NCBI RefSeq assembly: GCF_000012865.1 | Contig: NC_007503.1 | Span: 744,001-808,000 of the forward strand | Source: Carboxydothermus hydrogenoformans Z-2901 | GTDB lineage: Bacteria > Bacillota > Z-2901 > Carboxydothermales > Carboxydothermaceae | Direction of reading: 5' to 3' | Length of the DNA: 64,000 nt | In this document: piece after piece, positions 49,755 through 58,528 of the stretch | How the letters are laid out: every line of letters starts with the position of its first letter | Position numbering within the stretch: the first letter of the stretch is position 1 | Position numbers and translations under genes: made by a program | Notes under the pieces: generated by a model | What the model saw: only the letters and a program-made list of their open reading frames with translations | Told to the model about the DNA's origin: nothing | The model's database searches: none

Positions 49755-49864
49755 GCATTTCGTAAATTTATTTTAGCATGGACTATTAAGAGTGTCAATT
49801 ATTCCATTCTTCCAATCCCTGGAGGTGTGTGGTAAAATTAAGGAAAAGTGAGCAGGTGGTTTTG

Positions 49865-50137
49865 ATGATTGAGACTACTATTAATGCTCAGACGAAAAAT
49901 TATCTTTCGGAAGAAGAATTAGTTCGAATGCTAAAAAATATGAAGTTTAATGATGAATATGCTGTCCAGATTTTTAATTTTTTTACCGATGTGCCGCTTG
50001 AAGGCATTTATCGCTTTTTAATTAAACATAACCTTACAGAGAAACAGCTTTTAAATTACTACCGGATGTTTGTAAAAAAGTATTATCCCAATCCTGAATT
50101 TGAGGAGACTTTTGGCTATGGAATTTCCATGGGCTAA
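49865..50137 (+). CDS. Small partner of a nucleotidyltransferase (possible antitoxin)
   Basis: 90 residues from the ATG at 49865 with AGGTGG 5 bases upstream. The GTG at 49829 overlaps a TGTGGTAAAAT-type -10 box and is rejected. The protein is helical (LSEEELVRMLKNMKFND, then IYRFLIKHNLTEKQLLNYY) and basic at the end. It overlaps the nucleotidyltransferase gene by 20 bp. It is not a recognisable AbiEi antitoxin, but size, order and overlap fit a toxin-antitoxin arrangement. Confidence 0.6.
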   Translation: MIETTINAQTKNYLSEEELVRMLKNMKFNDEYAVQIFNFFTDVPLEGIYRFLIKHNLTEKQLLNYYRMFVKKYYPNPEFEETFGYGISMG

Positions 50138-50738
50138 ACTTTTTAAATTAGCGGTAGACTTTTTAAATGATTCCTTAATTCCTACTACTGATTGGACTTT
50201 TGGGGGAGGAAGTGCCCTATTTTATTATTTTTATCACCGGGAAAGTAAAGATGTTGATATTTTTTTAACCGATGCTCAGTATCTAACTTGGCTTACTCCA
50301 AGACTAAACAGTTTAATTGCTAAAAGCACTGAAGATTATGTGGAAAGTGCAAATTTTTTAAAATTACAACTAACTGATGGGGAAATTGATTTTATCATAG
50401 CTCCATATTTTACTGCCGACCCATATAAAAAAATTAATTTACTTGGAAAAGAAATTCAAATCGAAACCCCATGGGAAATTGTTTTAAAAAAACTTTTTTA
50501 TCGGGCGCAAAGCTTAAAAGTAAGGGATATTGTTGATGTTGCCGTGGTATATAAAAATCATAGGGAAACGCTTGTTAGATATGCAAAAGGGCTTGGCAAG
50601 AAAAAAGAAATTATTGAAAAAAGGTTTCAAAATTTAATAGAAATTTATCCCAAAGAAATTGAAAATTTAAAGATTTTGGATGAAAGTTTAAAAGTTGACG
50701 CGTTAAATATTTTAAAAAAATTTCTGCGAGAAATTTAA
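50118..50738 (+). CDS. AbiEii/MenT-like nucleotidyltransferase
   Basis: 206 residues from the ATG at 50118, 10 bases past GAGGAG; the in-frame TTG at 50100 lacks a ribosome site. The DNA polymerase beta-like motif is FGGGSALFYYFYHRESKDVDIFL in two parts: GGGS (29-32) and DVD (45-47), with a later FIIAPYF strand for the third acidic position. KKLFYRAQ and RDIVDVA are the AbiEii motifs III/IV. AbiEii/MenT toxins add nucleotides to tRNA or other targets. The upstream overlapping gene may be its antitoxin. Confidence 0.75.
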   Translation: MEFPWAKLFKLAVDFLNDSLIPTTDWTFGGGSALFYYFYHRESKDVDIFLTDAQYLTWLTPRLNSLIAKSTEDYVESANFLKLQLTDGEIDFIIAPYFTADPYKKINLLGKEIQIETPWEIVLKKLFYRAQSLKVRDIVDVAVVYKNHRETLVRYAKGLGKKKEIIEKRFQNLIEIYPKEIENLKILDESLKVDALNILKKFLREI

Positions 50739-50755
50739 ATCCTGGAGGAATAAAA

Positions 50756-51724
50756 ATGGCGGTTATTGAGGTAACCGGACTTACCAAGCGCTTTAAAGAG
50801 GTTGAAGCGGTGAAAGGGGTGGACCTTACCGTTAATGAAGGTGAGGTCTTTGGTTTTTTAGGACCCAATGGAGCCGGCAAAACTACTACTATTTCCATGC
50901 TTTGTACAATTTTAAAACCCGATGGGGGCCAGGGCCAGGTGGCGGGTTATGACCTGTGGCGGGAGAAGGATAAGGTCAGGCAAAATATTGGGTTAGTTTT
51001 TCAGGACCCAACGCTGGACCGGAATTTAACGGCCTACGAAAACCTATGGTTTCATGCTTTAATCTATGGCATTCCCGCCCGGGAACGCCGGGAGCGGATT
51101 GAGATGGTTCTTAAGATGGTGGAGCTTTATGAACGAAAGGACAGTCTGGTACAGACTTTTTCCGGCGGCATGAAGCGAAGACTGGAAATCGCCCGGGGGC
51201 TTTTACACCATCCGAAAATTCTTTTTTTAGATGAACCGACGGTTGGTCTTGACCCGCAAACTAGGGCCCACATTTGGGATTATATCCATAAAATTCGCAA
51301 AGAAAAAGGGATTACTATCTTTCTTACTACCCACTACATGGATGAGGCGGAAAACTGCGACCGGATTGCGGTAATCGATCAGGGTAAGATTATTGCCTTA
51401 GATACCCCGGACAATTTAAAGCAAATGGTTGGAAATAATATCGTCTACATAAACTCTCCGGAAGCAGCGGGAATTGTTACTTTTATTAAAGAAAAGTTTA
51501 ATTTAGAAGCCAAGCTCGTAAAAAATCAGGTAGTGGTGGAAGTAAAAGAAGCGGAAACCTTTATCCCGGCCCTTTTGCGGGAACTTTCTTTTCCGGTGAC
51601 TTCGGTGTCCATCAAAAAGCCAACCCTTGATGATGTGTTTTTAAAACTTACCGGACGGGAAATACGGGATGAAGTAGGGGAAAACCATAGAACACCTAAA
51701 TTTAGGCGCAGGAGGTGGCGGTGA
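50756..51724 (+). CDS. ABC transporter ATP-binding protein, DrrA-like
   Basis: 322 residues, ATG behind CCTGGAGGAA. Walker A GPNGAGKTTT (about 36-45), Q-loop VFQDPTLD, signature TFSGGMKRRLEIARGL, Walker B ILFLDEPTVGLDPQTR and the switch His TTHYMDEAE are present. A DrrA-type C-terminal domain (VKEAETFIPALLREL) follows. It pairs with the permease that starts at its stop codon (TGATG). Exports drugs or lipids in related systems. Confidence 0.93.
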   Translation: MAVIEVTGLTKRFKEVEAVKGVDLTVNEGEVFGFLGPNGAGKTTTISMLCTILKPDGGQGQVAGYDLWREKDKVRQNIGLVFQDPTLDRNLTAYENLWFHALIYGIPARERRERIEMVLKMVELYERKDSLVQTFSGGMKRRLEIARGLLHHPKILFLDEPTVGLDPQTRAHIWDYIHKIRKEKGITIFLTTHYMDEAENCDRIAVIDQGKIIALDTPDNLKQMVGNNIVYINSPEAAGIVTFIKEKFNLEAKLVKNQVVVEVKEAETFIPALLRELSFPVTSVSIKKPTLDDVFLKLTGREIRDEVGENHRTPKFRRRRWR

Positions 51725-52464
51725 TGGCGGCTCTCTGGGCGATTTTTTACCGGGAGTTAATTCGCTACTGGCGAGAAAAAATCAGGATAATAACTTCGTT
51801 AGTTCAGCCGGCCATCTGGCTTTTTGTCATGGGCGGTGGAATGGGAGCAGCTTTTACCGGACCCGGTGGAGTTAACTACCGTACTTTTATTTTTCCAGGA
51901 ATTGTGGGTATGACCGTATTGTTTTCGGCGGTATTTTCGTCAATTTCCATTGTTTGGGACCGGGAGTTCGGGTTTTTAAAAGAAGTGTTGGTCTCCCCGG
52001 CTTCCCGCGAAAGTATTGTTTTGGGGAAAGCCCTGGGGGGAGCTACCACTGCGGTTATTCAGGGGATGATTATTTTAATTTTTGCTCCGGCAGTTGGAAT
52101 CAATCTTTCTTTTTCCATGGTGGTAAAAGCTTTTGTTACCATGTATTTTATTGCCCTTACCATGGCGGCTTTTGGAATTGTGATTGCTGCCCGGATGCAG
52201 TCGATGCAGGGGTTTCAATTTGTCACGAACTTTATTGTAATGCCATTATTTTTCTTAAGTGGAGCTATCTACCCTTTAAAAGGAATTCCCGGTTGGTTGG
52301 CTACTTTGGCTGCGATTGACCCTCTGGCTTACGGGATTGATCTTTTAAAGCACGTATTTCTGCCCTACCATGAATATAGCTTAGCTACCGATATTACGGT
52401 GATGGCTGGATTTTGTTTATTGTTTTTATTTTTGGGGGTACTTCTTTTTAAAAAAGATGGATAA
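51724..52464 (+). CDS. ABC-2-type permease, DrrB-like
   Basis: 246 residues from the ATG at 51724, 8 bases past GGAGG and overlapping the stop of the ATPase gene. Six membrane segments; the ABC-2 signature WDREFGFLKEVLVSPASRESIVLGKAL is at residues about 80-105 and GAIYPLKGIPGW at about 180. No large external domain, as in DrrB rather than YhhJ. Together with the preceding ATPase it makes a complete two-gene exporter. Confidence 0.9.
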   Translation: MAALWAIFYRELIRYWREKIRIITSLVQPAIWLFVMGGGMGAAFTGPGGVNYRTFIFPGIVGMTVLFSAVFSSISIVWDREFGFLKEVLVSPASRESIVLGKALGGATTAVIQGMIILIFAPAVGINLSFSMVVKAFVTMYFIALTMAAFGIVIAARMQSMQGFQFVTNFIVMPLFFLSGAIYPLKGIPGWLATLAAIDPLAYGIDLLKHVFLPYHEYSLATDITVMAGFCLLFLFLGVLLFKKDG

Positions 52465-52537
52465 AATTTAAAATCCGGCAGGAAAAAATTATATTTTGTT
52501 GAATATACTAAATAGTTTGAAACCGGAGGGATTTAGT

Positions 52538-52906
52538 TTGGACGAGCATACCGGGGTCATGATAGAGGAGTTTAAGAGGTTAGTCCAGTTAGTTGCCGAG
52601 GGTGTGGCCGATAACAGCCGGCAAATTGCCGATTTATCCTTAGAAGTCCGGCAGGGCCTTACCGCTATTACCGAGCTGAAATTCCGGGACGAACTGGCGT
52701 TTAACCGCATTGATGAAATCAGCCGCCAGCTTACTTCTGGTTTACAATACATGGAAAGCATTCAGCAGCAGTTAATTGAAGTGAAAGCCAACCAGGAGCG
52801 GGTGCTCCTGGTAACCAGGCAGTTGGAAGAAAGCCTTGCCAAGATCGACAAAAAACTTGTGGAGTATGACAACCGCTTAAAACTTTTAGAATTAAAAGCT
52901 TTTTAA
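52538..52906 (+). CDS. Coiled-coil hypothetical protein
   Basis: 122 residues from the TTG at 52538, 7 bases past GGAGGG; the longer frame from 52496 has no ribosome site. The whole protein is a predicted coiled coil (FKRLVQLVAEGVADNSRQIA, then QQQLIEVKANQERVLLVTRQ, LVEYDNRLKLLELKAF). The remnant at 41278 on the minus strand is of the same general type. Function unknown. A terminator follows directly. Confidence 0.6.
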   Translation: MDEHTGVMIEEFKRLVQLVAEGVADNSRQIADLSLEVRQGLTAITELKFRDELAFNRIDEISRQLTSGLQYMESIQQQLIEVKANQERVLLVTRQLEESLAKIDKKLVEYDNRLKLLELKAF

Positions 52907-52937
52907 CCCCCAATATTTCGGGGGTTTTATTTTTTCG
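52907..52937 (+). terminator. Rho-independent terminator
   Basis: CCCCC and GGGGG pair around AATATTTC (plus A-T extension), followed by TTTTATTTTTT. Confidence 0.8.
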
Positions 52938-52975
52938 GCAAATTTTGTTAAGATAAAAGAAAAAAGGTGACGAAA

Positions 52976-53926
52976 ATGGAAAGGTATTATTCCTATACAA
53001 GGTATTTAAAGGAGAAATTTGGCGGCAAAGTATATAAAATTCCCGTGAATCTTCCCCATACCTGCCCAAACCGCGATGGTACGGTGGGAACCGGTGGCTG
53101 TATTTTTTGCGAAGACTCGCCCGGGGGATTTGTTTGTCTGCCCGATACCCGGGCCATATCTCAGAAAGTAGAGGAGTTAAAAAAGTATTTTCAAGATAAA
53201 TTTAAAGCGCAAAAATTTATCGTTTATTTTCAGGCCTATACCAATACCTATCATCCGCTTGCGGTTTTCCGGGATTATATTTTAGCAGCGGTGGATAACA
53301 CCGATATTGTTGGCCTCTCCGTTTCCACCCGACCCGATGCGGTAAACGATAAATACCTGGAGGTGCTGGCGGAGGTAAAAAATAAAAAAAATATAGAAGT
53401 AGATGTGGAACTTGGTTTGCAGACGGTTAATTATAAAAACTTAATAGCGATAAACCGGGGCCATACCTTGGCCGAATTTATCGATGCGGTCTTGCGCATA
53501 AAAAAGTTTGGCTTAAATGTTACGACCCACTTAATTTTAAACCTGCCCGGGGAAACGTTAGTTGATGTCATTGAAAATGCCAAAATTATGTCAGCATTAA
53601 AGATAGATTTTGTAAAGCTCCATACCCTGTTTATTCCAGAAAAAACGGTTTTAGGGGATATGTACCGGGAGGGGAAAATTGAGATTATACCCTTGGAGGA
53701 ATATGTCCAGTGGGTGGTAACCTTTTTGGAGTATTTAAGTCCGGAAGTGGTGGTGCAGCGGTTAATTGGAAAGGGTCCCGATGAAGGGATTCTCTTTTCC
53801 AACTGGGGCGTCAGCTGGTGGAAAATTAAACATTTAATTGAGGAAGAGCTGGAAAAAAGGGATACCCGACAGGGGGCAAAATGCGATTATTTAAACGGGA
53901 AGGCAGTACAAAAGTTTTTAAGCTAA
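52976..53926 (+). CDS. Radical SAM protein, YhcC/TIGR01212-like
   Basis: 316 residues from the ATG at 52976, 8 bases past AAAAAGG; the GTG at 52967 overlaps that site. N-terminal YTRYLKEKFGGKVYKIPV is followed by CPNRDGTVGTGGCIFCEDS, the unusual long-spaced radical SAM Cys motif of this family. ELGLQTVNYKNLIAINRGH, THLILNLPGE and KLHTLFIPEKT are further family landmarks. The family is widespread, and its activity is thought to concern RNA or cofactor modification; the exact reaction is not established. Confidence 0.88.
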   Translation: MERYYSYTRYLKEKFGGKVYKIPVNLPHTCPNRDGTVGTGGCIFCEDSPGGFVCLPDTRAISQKVEELKKYFQDKFKAQKFIVYFQAYTNTYHPLAVFRDYILAAVDNTDIVGLSVSTRPDAVNDKYLEVLAEVKNKKNIEVDVELGLQTVNYKNLIAINRGHTLAEFIDAVLRIKKFGLNVTTHLILNLPGETLVDVIENAKIMSALKIDFVKLHTLFIPEKTVLGDMYREGKIEIIPLEEYVQWVVTFLEYLSPEVVVQRLIGKGPDEGILFSNWGVSWWKIKHLIEEELEKRDTRQGAKCDYLNGKAVQKFLS

Positions 53927-53942
53927 GTTAGGGGGGCTTTTG

Positions 53943-54977
53943 GTGAAATTTATTGATCTTCGCAGTGATACGGTAACAACTCCTACTCCAAAGATGCGTG
54001 AGGCCATGTTTTCTGCCGAGGTAGGGGATGATGTTTACGGCGATGACCCTACGGTGCGGGAATTAGAAGAACTTGCTGCTCAACGAATTGGCAAGGAAGC
54101 GGCCCTTTTTGTTCCCAGTGGGACCATGGGGAATCAACTGGCTCTTATGACCCATACCCAGCGGGGGGACGAAGTGATTCTGGGGGAAGATTGCCATATT
54201 TTTAAATATGAAGTTGGGGCACCGGCAGTATTATCCGGGGTGCAGCTCCGGGGACTTAAGACAAATGGTGGCATGATGGATTTAGAGGAAGTAAAAGCTG
54301 CGATACGACCCAACGATATTCACATGCCGAGGACTTCCCTTATTTGCCTGGAGAATGCTTACAGTAGCGGAGAAGTAGTGCCCCTTCACTACCTGGAAAA
54401 AATCCGGGAAATTGCTGAAAGCCACGGTCTTAAAATCCACCTGGACGGGGCAAGAATTTTTAATGCCGCTATTTACCTGGGGGTTGATGCCCGGGAAATT
54501 GCCAGGTATGCCGATTCGGTCATGTTTTGTCTCTCCAAAGGTTTATCGGCTCCGGTAGGGTCAATTCTCGCCGGAAGTAGAGAGTTTGTGGAAAAAGCCA
54601 GGAAATACCGGAAATTATTAGGTGGAGGCATGCGGCAGGCGGGAATTTTAGCGGCAGCGGGAATGGTAGCTTTGAAAGAAATGGTGGATAGGCTTTGTGA
54701 AGACCACGAAAATGCATTATATCTTGCCCAAAAGTTAATTAACCTTGGCTTTGAAGTGGATTTAAAAAAGGTGCAGATTAACATGGTGTGGGCCAGGGCT
54801 AAATCGCATCTTAATATAGAAGATTTACCAGAAAAGCTTTTAGCAGAAGGAATAAAAATAAATCCTCCCATTAATGGGCTGTTTCGTTTCGTAACCCATA
54901 AAGATGTTACGAAAGGTGATATTGATAAATTTGTCGAAATTTTAGCTAAAACTATGCAGGTAGGGGAACAGGTATGA
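53943..54977 (+). CDS. ltaE: Low-specificity L-threonine aldolase
   Basis: 344 residues from the GTG at 53943, 6 bases past GGGGGG. PLP enzyme of fold type I: IDLRSDTVTTPT at the start, GDDVYGDDPTVRELE near 30, ALFVPSGTMGNQLAL near 55, HLDGARIFNA (Asp about 165) and the Schiff-base Lys in MFCLSKGLSAPVGS (about 198). It cleaves threonine or allo-threonine to glycine and acetaldehyde. Its stop overlaps the ATG of the HD-GYP gene by 4 bp. Confidence 0.93.
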   Translation: MKFIDLRSDTVTTPTPKMREAMFSAEVGDDVYGDDPTVRELEELAAQRIGKEAALFVPSGTMGNQLALMTHTQRGDEVILGEDCHIFKYEVGAPAVLSGVQLRGLKTNGGMMDLEEVKAAIRPNDIHMPRTSLICLENAYSSGEVVPLHYLEKIREIAESHGLKIHLDGARIFNAAIYLGVDAREIARYADSVMFCLSKGLSAPVGSILAGSREFVEKARKYRKLLGGGMRQAGILAAAGMVALKEMVDRLCEDHENALYLAQKLINLGFEVDLKKVQINMVWARAKSHLNIEDLPEKLLAEGIKINPPINGLFRFVTHKDVTKGDIDKFVEILAKTMQVGEQV

Positions 54978-56653
54978 ATTTCAAATGGATAATTGAGAGT
55001 TACGGGGAATATTTAGAGCGGATAAGCCACAAGTTTCAGGATATATTAACCGAACAAAATGGCGCCTTTATTTTGCTGGTTGAGGTTAGTGAAAGTAACA
55101 GATATGTATGCCGATTTTGTGAGTTTGCTGGAAATGTGCCCTATGATTTAAAAAGGGAAATTAATGAAAAAGTTAATGGCAGTTTAATTCCGGGAAATCT
55201 CGATTGGCTTAAAACATTAACCGAACCCCGGGTGTTAAACAAGGACCAGGTACAAAGCTATTTTCCCGAATTAAATCAAGTTGAAGTAATGCAGATTATA
55301 CCTATTTATGTGGATAAAAACAGTAAAAATATAATGATTATTGGTTACTTTCAAGATTTGACTCCCTCAAGTATCTCTTTTAATGTTAATGAACTTCAAA
55401 ACTACCTTTATATTGAACAATTTTACAATCTAATTTTTGAAATAATAATAATGTTTAACAGAGTTATTGAAGAAAAAGAACCGCTGATCCGTGGGCATAT
55501 GGAGCGAGTGGTGGAGTATGCTGACCTCATTGCCGGGGAAATCGGGCGTGAGGAAACCCAGCGCTTGATTTTACAAATAGCGGGAGCCGTGCATGATGTT
55601 GGAAAAATCATGGTACCGGATTTTATTTTACAGCACATCGGTAAGTACACCGAGGAAATGAGACAAAAGATGCAAAAACATTCGGAATTCGGTTATGAAC
55701 TTTTAAAAAATCTACCGATGTTTAATGAGGTGGCCGAAGTTATTTTATACCATCATGAGCATTATGACGGCCAGGGGTATCCCAAAGGACTCAAAGGAAA
55801 TGAAATTCCCCTTTATTCCCGGATATTGGCCATTGCCGACAGTTTTGATGCTATGGTCAGTGAGCGGGTTTACAAGGTATCAATGGGTTATGATGAAGCA
55901 TTAGAAGAACTGGTTAATAATAAAGGTAAGCAGTTTGATCCCGAATTAGTAGAAGCTTTTATTGCGGGATTTAGAAAAACCCGCCTCTTAAATCCTCTAA
56001 AATACAAAGTTCCGGATTTGCCCAAGCTCTTTTGCAGAGTTACTTTAGCGGTTGGCAATCAGTACTTTGACGGAAGGGTTTCTTATAGACTTGAAAACTC
56101 CCAAAAAGTGTTTATTAAGCTTTATCAAACTCTTTCATTTGATATGAAAGAAGCTTACGAAAAACCGCTGACCTTGTATTTTCAGGATAAGGGGATGTCG
56201 GCCTATGTTCGTGGCCATATGCAGTTTTATAATGTGTACAACCAGACGTTAATTTTCGAGGTTAAGGAAAATCCCGGATTTGTGGTACCGGAACAGTTTG
56301 TATCGCTGCCCATTTCCCGGGGTGGACTTCTGGTAAGCGGCAGCAATAATATACCTATATTAATAGTTGAGCTTGGTGGTAACGGGTTAAGATTTGTGGT
56401 TAATAAAGCAAAGTTAAAAGAAGTAGGCCTTGTATTAAAAGAAAATACCAGGGTAACAATACTTTTTGGATTAAAAGTTGAGGAGGAAGAGCAGTATTTT
56501 GGATTTAAGGGAACGATTATCGAAACTCCTAAAACATCATTAAACGAGTCTTACCTTGTGAAATTCGAAGATGTGGATGAAAAACATCGAGATAGACTTA
56601 TAAGTACCCTCTTAAAATACCAGATAAGTTTACGCCGGCGTGGTTTGCTGTAA
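54974..56653 (+). CDS. GAF-like/HD-GYP/PilZ-like cyclic di-GMP protein
   Basis: 559 residues, ATG overlapping the ltaE stop. Residues 1-160 look like a GAF-type sensor (VMQIIPIYVDKNSKNIMIIGYF). HD-GYP covers about 165-330: IRGHMERVVEYADLIAGE, AVHDVGKIMVP near 206, KHSEFGYELL, HHEHYDGQGYP near 260 and RILAIADSFDAM. From about 345 to the end a two-part beta region finishes with SYLVKFEDVDEKHRDRLIST, a PilZ/YcgR-like pattern. Thus one protein could sense, degrade and bind cyclic di-GMP. It has a broken sister at 38315-40022. Confidence 0.82.
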   Translation: MNFKWIIESYGEYLERISHKFQDILTEQNGAFILLVEVSESNRYVCRFCEFAGNVPYDLKREINEKVNGSLIPGNLDWLKTLTEPRVLNKDQVQSYFPELNQVEVMQIIPIYVDKNSKNIMIIGYFQDLTPSSISFNVNELQNYLYIEQFYNLIFEIIIMFNRVIEEKEPLIRGHMERVVEYADLIAGEIGREETQRLILQIAGAVHDVGKIMVPDFILQHIGKYTEEMRQKMQKHSEFGYELLKNLPMFNEVAEVILYHHEHYDGQGYPKGLKGNEIPLYSRILAIADSFDAMVSERVYKVSMGYDEALEELVNNKGKQFDPELVEAFIAGFRKTRLLNPLKYKVPDLPKLFCRVTLAVGNQYFDGRVSYRLENSQKVFIKLYQTLSFDMKEAYEKPLTLYFQDKGMSAYVRGHMQFYNVYNQTLIFEVKENPGFVVPEQFVSLPISRGGLLVSGSNNIPILIVELGGNGLRFVVNKAKLKEVGLVLKENTRVTILFGLKVEEEEQYFGFKGTIIETPKTSLNESYLVKFEDVDEKHRDRLISTLLKYQISLRRRGLL

Positions 56654-56729
56654 TAAGTATTGACGAAAAAATAAAATAGTATTAATTTATTTTTTGTAAA
56701 TAAAAACTTACCTGAAGGAGCGTGAAAAG

Positions 56730-57647
56730 ATGGAAACGAGAGAGTTAGTGATAATTGGCGGAGGCCCTGCGGGGCTGGCTGCGGCAATATACGGAGCCAG
56801 AGCGGCTTTAAATCCGCTTGTTTTGGAACGGGGTGTACCCGGCGGACAGGCTGCTACTACCGAATGGATTGAAAATTATCCGGGATTTGAGGACGGGATT
56901 GGCGGTTTTGAGCTGATGGTTCATATGCAAAGGCAGGCGGAAAAGTTTGGGGCTGAGTTCAAAAATGCCGATGTAACGGGGATTAAAAAAGAAAACGGAG
57001 TTTTTATCTTAAATACTTCAACCGGTGAAATTGCAGCGAAAACGGTAATTATAGCTACCGGAGCGGAACCAAAAGAATTGGGCGTTCCGGGTGAACGGGA
57101 ATTCAGGGGAAGGGGCGTTTCCTACTGTGCTACCTGTGACGGCAATTTCTTTAGAGGAAAGACCGTGGCGGTAGTAGGGGGCGGTGATTCTGCCTTAGAA
57201 GAAGCGATTTACCTTACGAAATTAGTGGAAAAAGTTTATCTCATCCACCGGCGGGATGGATTTAGAGCGGCGAAGGTTATTCAGGAGCGGGCTAAAGCTA
57301 ATCCCAAGATTGAGTTTGTTTTAAACACGGTGGTGGAGGAAATCGCCGGAGAGCGAAAGGTTGAAAAAGTGATAGTGAAAAATGTCCAGACCGGGGAAAA
57401 GTCCGAGATTCTCGTTGACGGTGTGTTTATTTATGTGGGTCTAAAACCGAACACCGCTTTTTTGGAAGGCTTTTTGGAGCTGGAAAACGGCTATATAAAA
57501 ACCGATGAAAATATGGCTACCGCTATTCCCGGGTTATTTGCAGCGGGTGACGTGCGGCTAAAAGACCTGCGTCAGGTAGTTACCGCTGTTGCTGATGGAG
57601 CTCAGGCTGCGGTAGCGGCGGAAAAGTATCTGGAGGGAAATAAATAG
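56730..57647 (+). CDS. trxB: Thioredoxin reductase
   Basis: 305 residues, ATG behind TGAAGGAGCG. FAD-binding GGGPAGLAAAIYGARA near 10, the redox-active CATCDG (Cys about 134, 137), NADPH-binding VVGGGDSALEEAIYL near 150 and the second FAD motif PGLFAAGDVR near 272 are all present. It reduces thioredoxin with NADPH. Next gene (yjbQ-like) starts 3 bp after its stop. Confidence 0.95.
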   Translation: METRELVIIGGGPAGLAAAIYGARAALNPLVLERGVPGGQAATTEWIENYPGFEDGIGGFELMVHMQRQAEKFGAEFKNADVTGIKKENGVFILNTSTGEIAAKTVIIATGAEPKELGVPGEREFRGRGVSYCATCDGNFFRGKTVAVVGGGDSALEEAIYLTKLVEKVYLIHRRDGFRAAKVIQERAKANPKIEFVLNTVVEEIAGERKVEKVIVKNVQTGEKSEILVDGVFIYVGLKPNTAFLEGFLELENGYIKTDENMATAIPGLFAAGDVRLKDLRQVVTAVADGAQAAVAAEKYLEGNK

Positions 57648-57649
57648 CC

Positions 57650-58033
57650 GTGGAAGTAATAAAAGTTAGCAGCTCAAGAAAAATTGAGCTAATTGATATC
57701 ACAGCCAGAGTAGCTGAGAAAGTTTGTAATTTTCCCGAAGCAAAGGCCCTAATGCTTTTTGTTCCTCACACTACCGCCGGGATTTTAATTAATGAAAATG
57801 CCGATCCCGATGTCAAAAGGGACTTAGAAATGTATTTTGCGAAAGTTGTTCCTGAACTTCCCTTTCGGCACTTCGAGGGAAACTCCCCGGCTCACATCCT
57901 GTCTTCTTTAGTGGGGGTATCGTTGTATGTGCCAATCAATCAGGGAAAGCTTGGTCTTGGAACCTGGCAGGGGATTTACTTTGCGGAATTTGATGGCCCC
58001 CGGGAGCGCAAGGTTTACTTAACTCCAGTTTAA
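57650..58033 (+). CDS. YjbQ-family protein (secondary thiamine-phosphate synthase-type)
   Basis: 127 residues from a GTG. Family motifs: LFVPHTTAGILINENADPDVKRDLE (about 36-60, with the conserved His), RHFEGNSPAHILSSLVG (about 83, with two conserved His) and QGIYFAEFDGPRERKVY at the end. The fold is a small beta-rich trimer; weak thiamine-phosphate synthase activity is known for one member, the physiological role is not. Followed by a strong terminator. Confidence 0.9.
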   Translation: MEVIKVSSSRKIELIDITARVAEKVCNFPEAKALMLFVPHTTAGILINENADPDVKRDLEMYFAKVVPELPFRHFEGNSPAHILSSLVGVSLYVPINQGKLGLGTWQGIYFAEFDGPRERKVYLTPV

Positions 58034-58046
58034 AATTTTAAATAAA

Positions 58047-58082
58047 AAAGCCGCAAAACCCATGAAGGTTTTGCGGCTTTTA
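58047..58082 (+). terminator. Rho-independent terminator
   Basis: AAAAGCCGCAAAACC and GGTTTTGCGGCTTTT form a 15-bp stem around CATGAA. Confidence 0.92.
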
Positions 58083-58271
58083 AAATATATATAGAGAAAA
58101 GGGAGAGGAGATTAGGCTTCGATATAAGTATAACCAAAAACCCCTGAGGATAAACAGTAAAAGTCGGTGAATGGTAAAAAATTAAGTGTAAACGGTAATT
58201 AGAAAGATTTAACTGAACAGTATTTACTTTTCAATCGAACATATGTACTATAAAGTAAGGGGGGGATTTTA

Positions 58272-58475
58272 GTGGAGTTTTTGGCGATAGACCCGGAGCA
58301 AAAAGCCATTAAATTATTTCCGGAGGTGAACGTTTTCTGTGGTCCGTATTTTCTTGGTTTAAAACGGGCGTATGAAAAAATTAAAGAGCAGCAGGAAGTA
58401 GTGGCACTAACTTACGGGGAGATTTACGAGATTAACCCGGAGGTAGCAACAATTAAGCCAAAAAATGCAGAATAG
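58272..58475 (+). pseudogene. Receiver-like N-terminal half of a regulator gene split by the TnpB element
   Basis: 67 residues from a GTG behind AAGGGGGG. The sequence (LAIDPEQKAIKLFPEVNVFCG, then LTYGEIYEINPEVATIKPK) looks like the later part of a degenerate receiver domain. It ends just before the TnpB element. If one A of the A6 tract at its end is dropped, the frame continues directly into the winged-helix half at 60004 (KPK then MHSLDDQARK). So both pieces were probably one response-regulator-like gene. Confidence 0.6.
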
Positions 58476-58528
58476 TGCAATAATACTTACTCAGCAATGG
58501 ATGAGGTTAATTTTACGAAATTGCAAGC

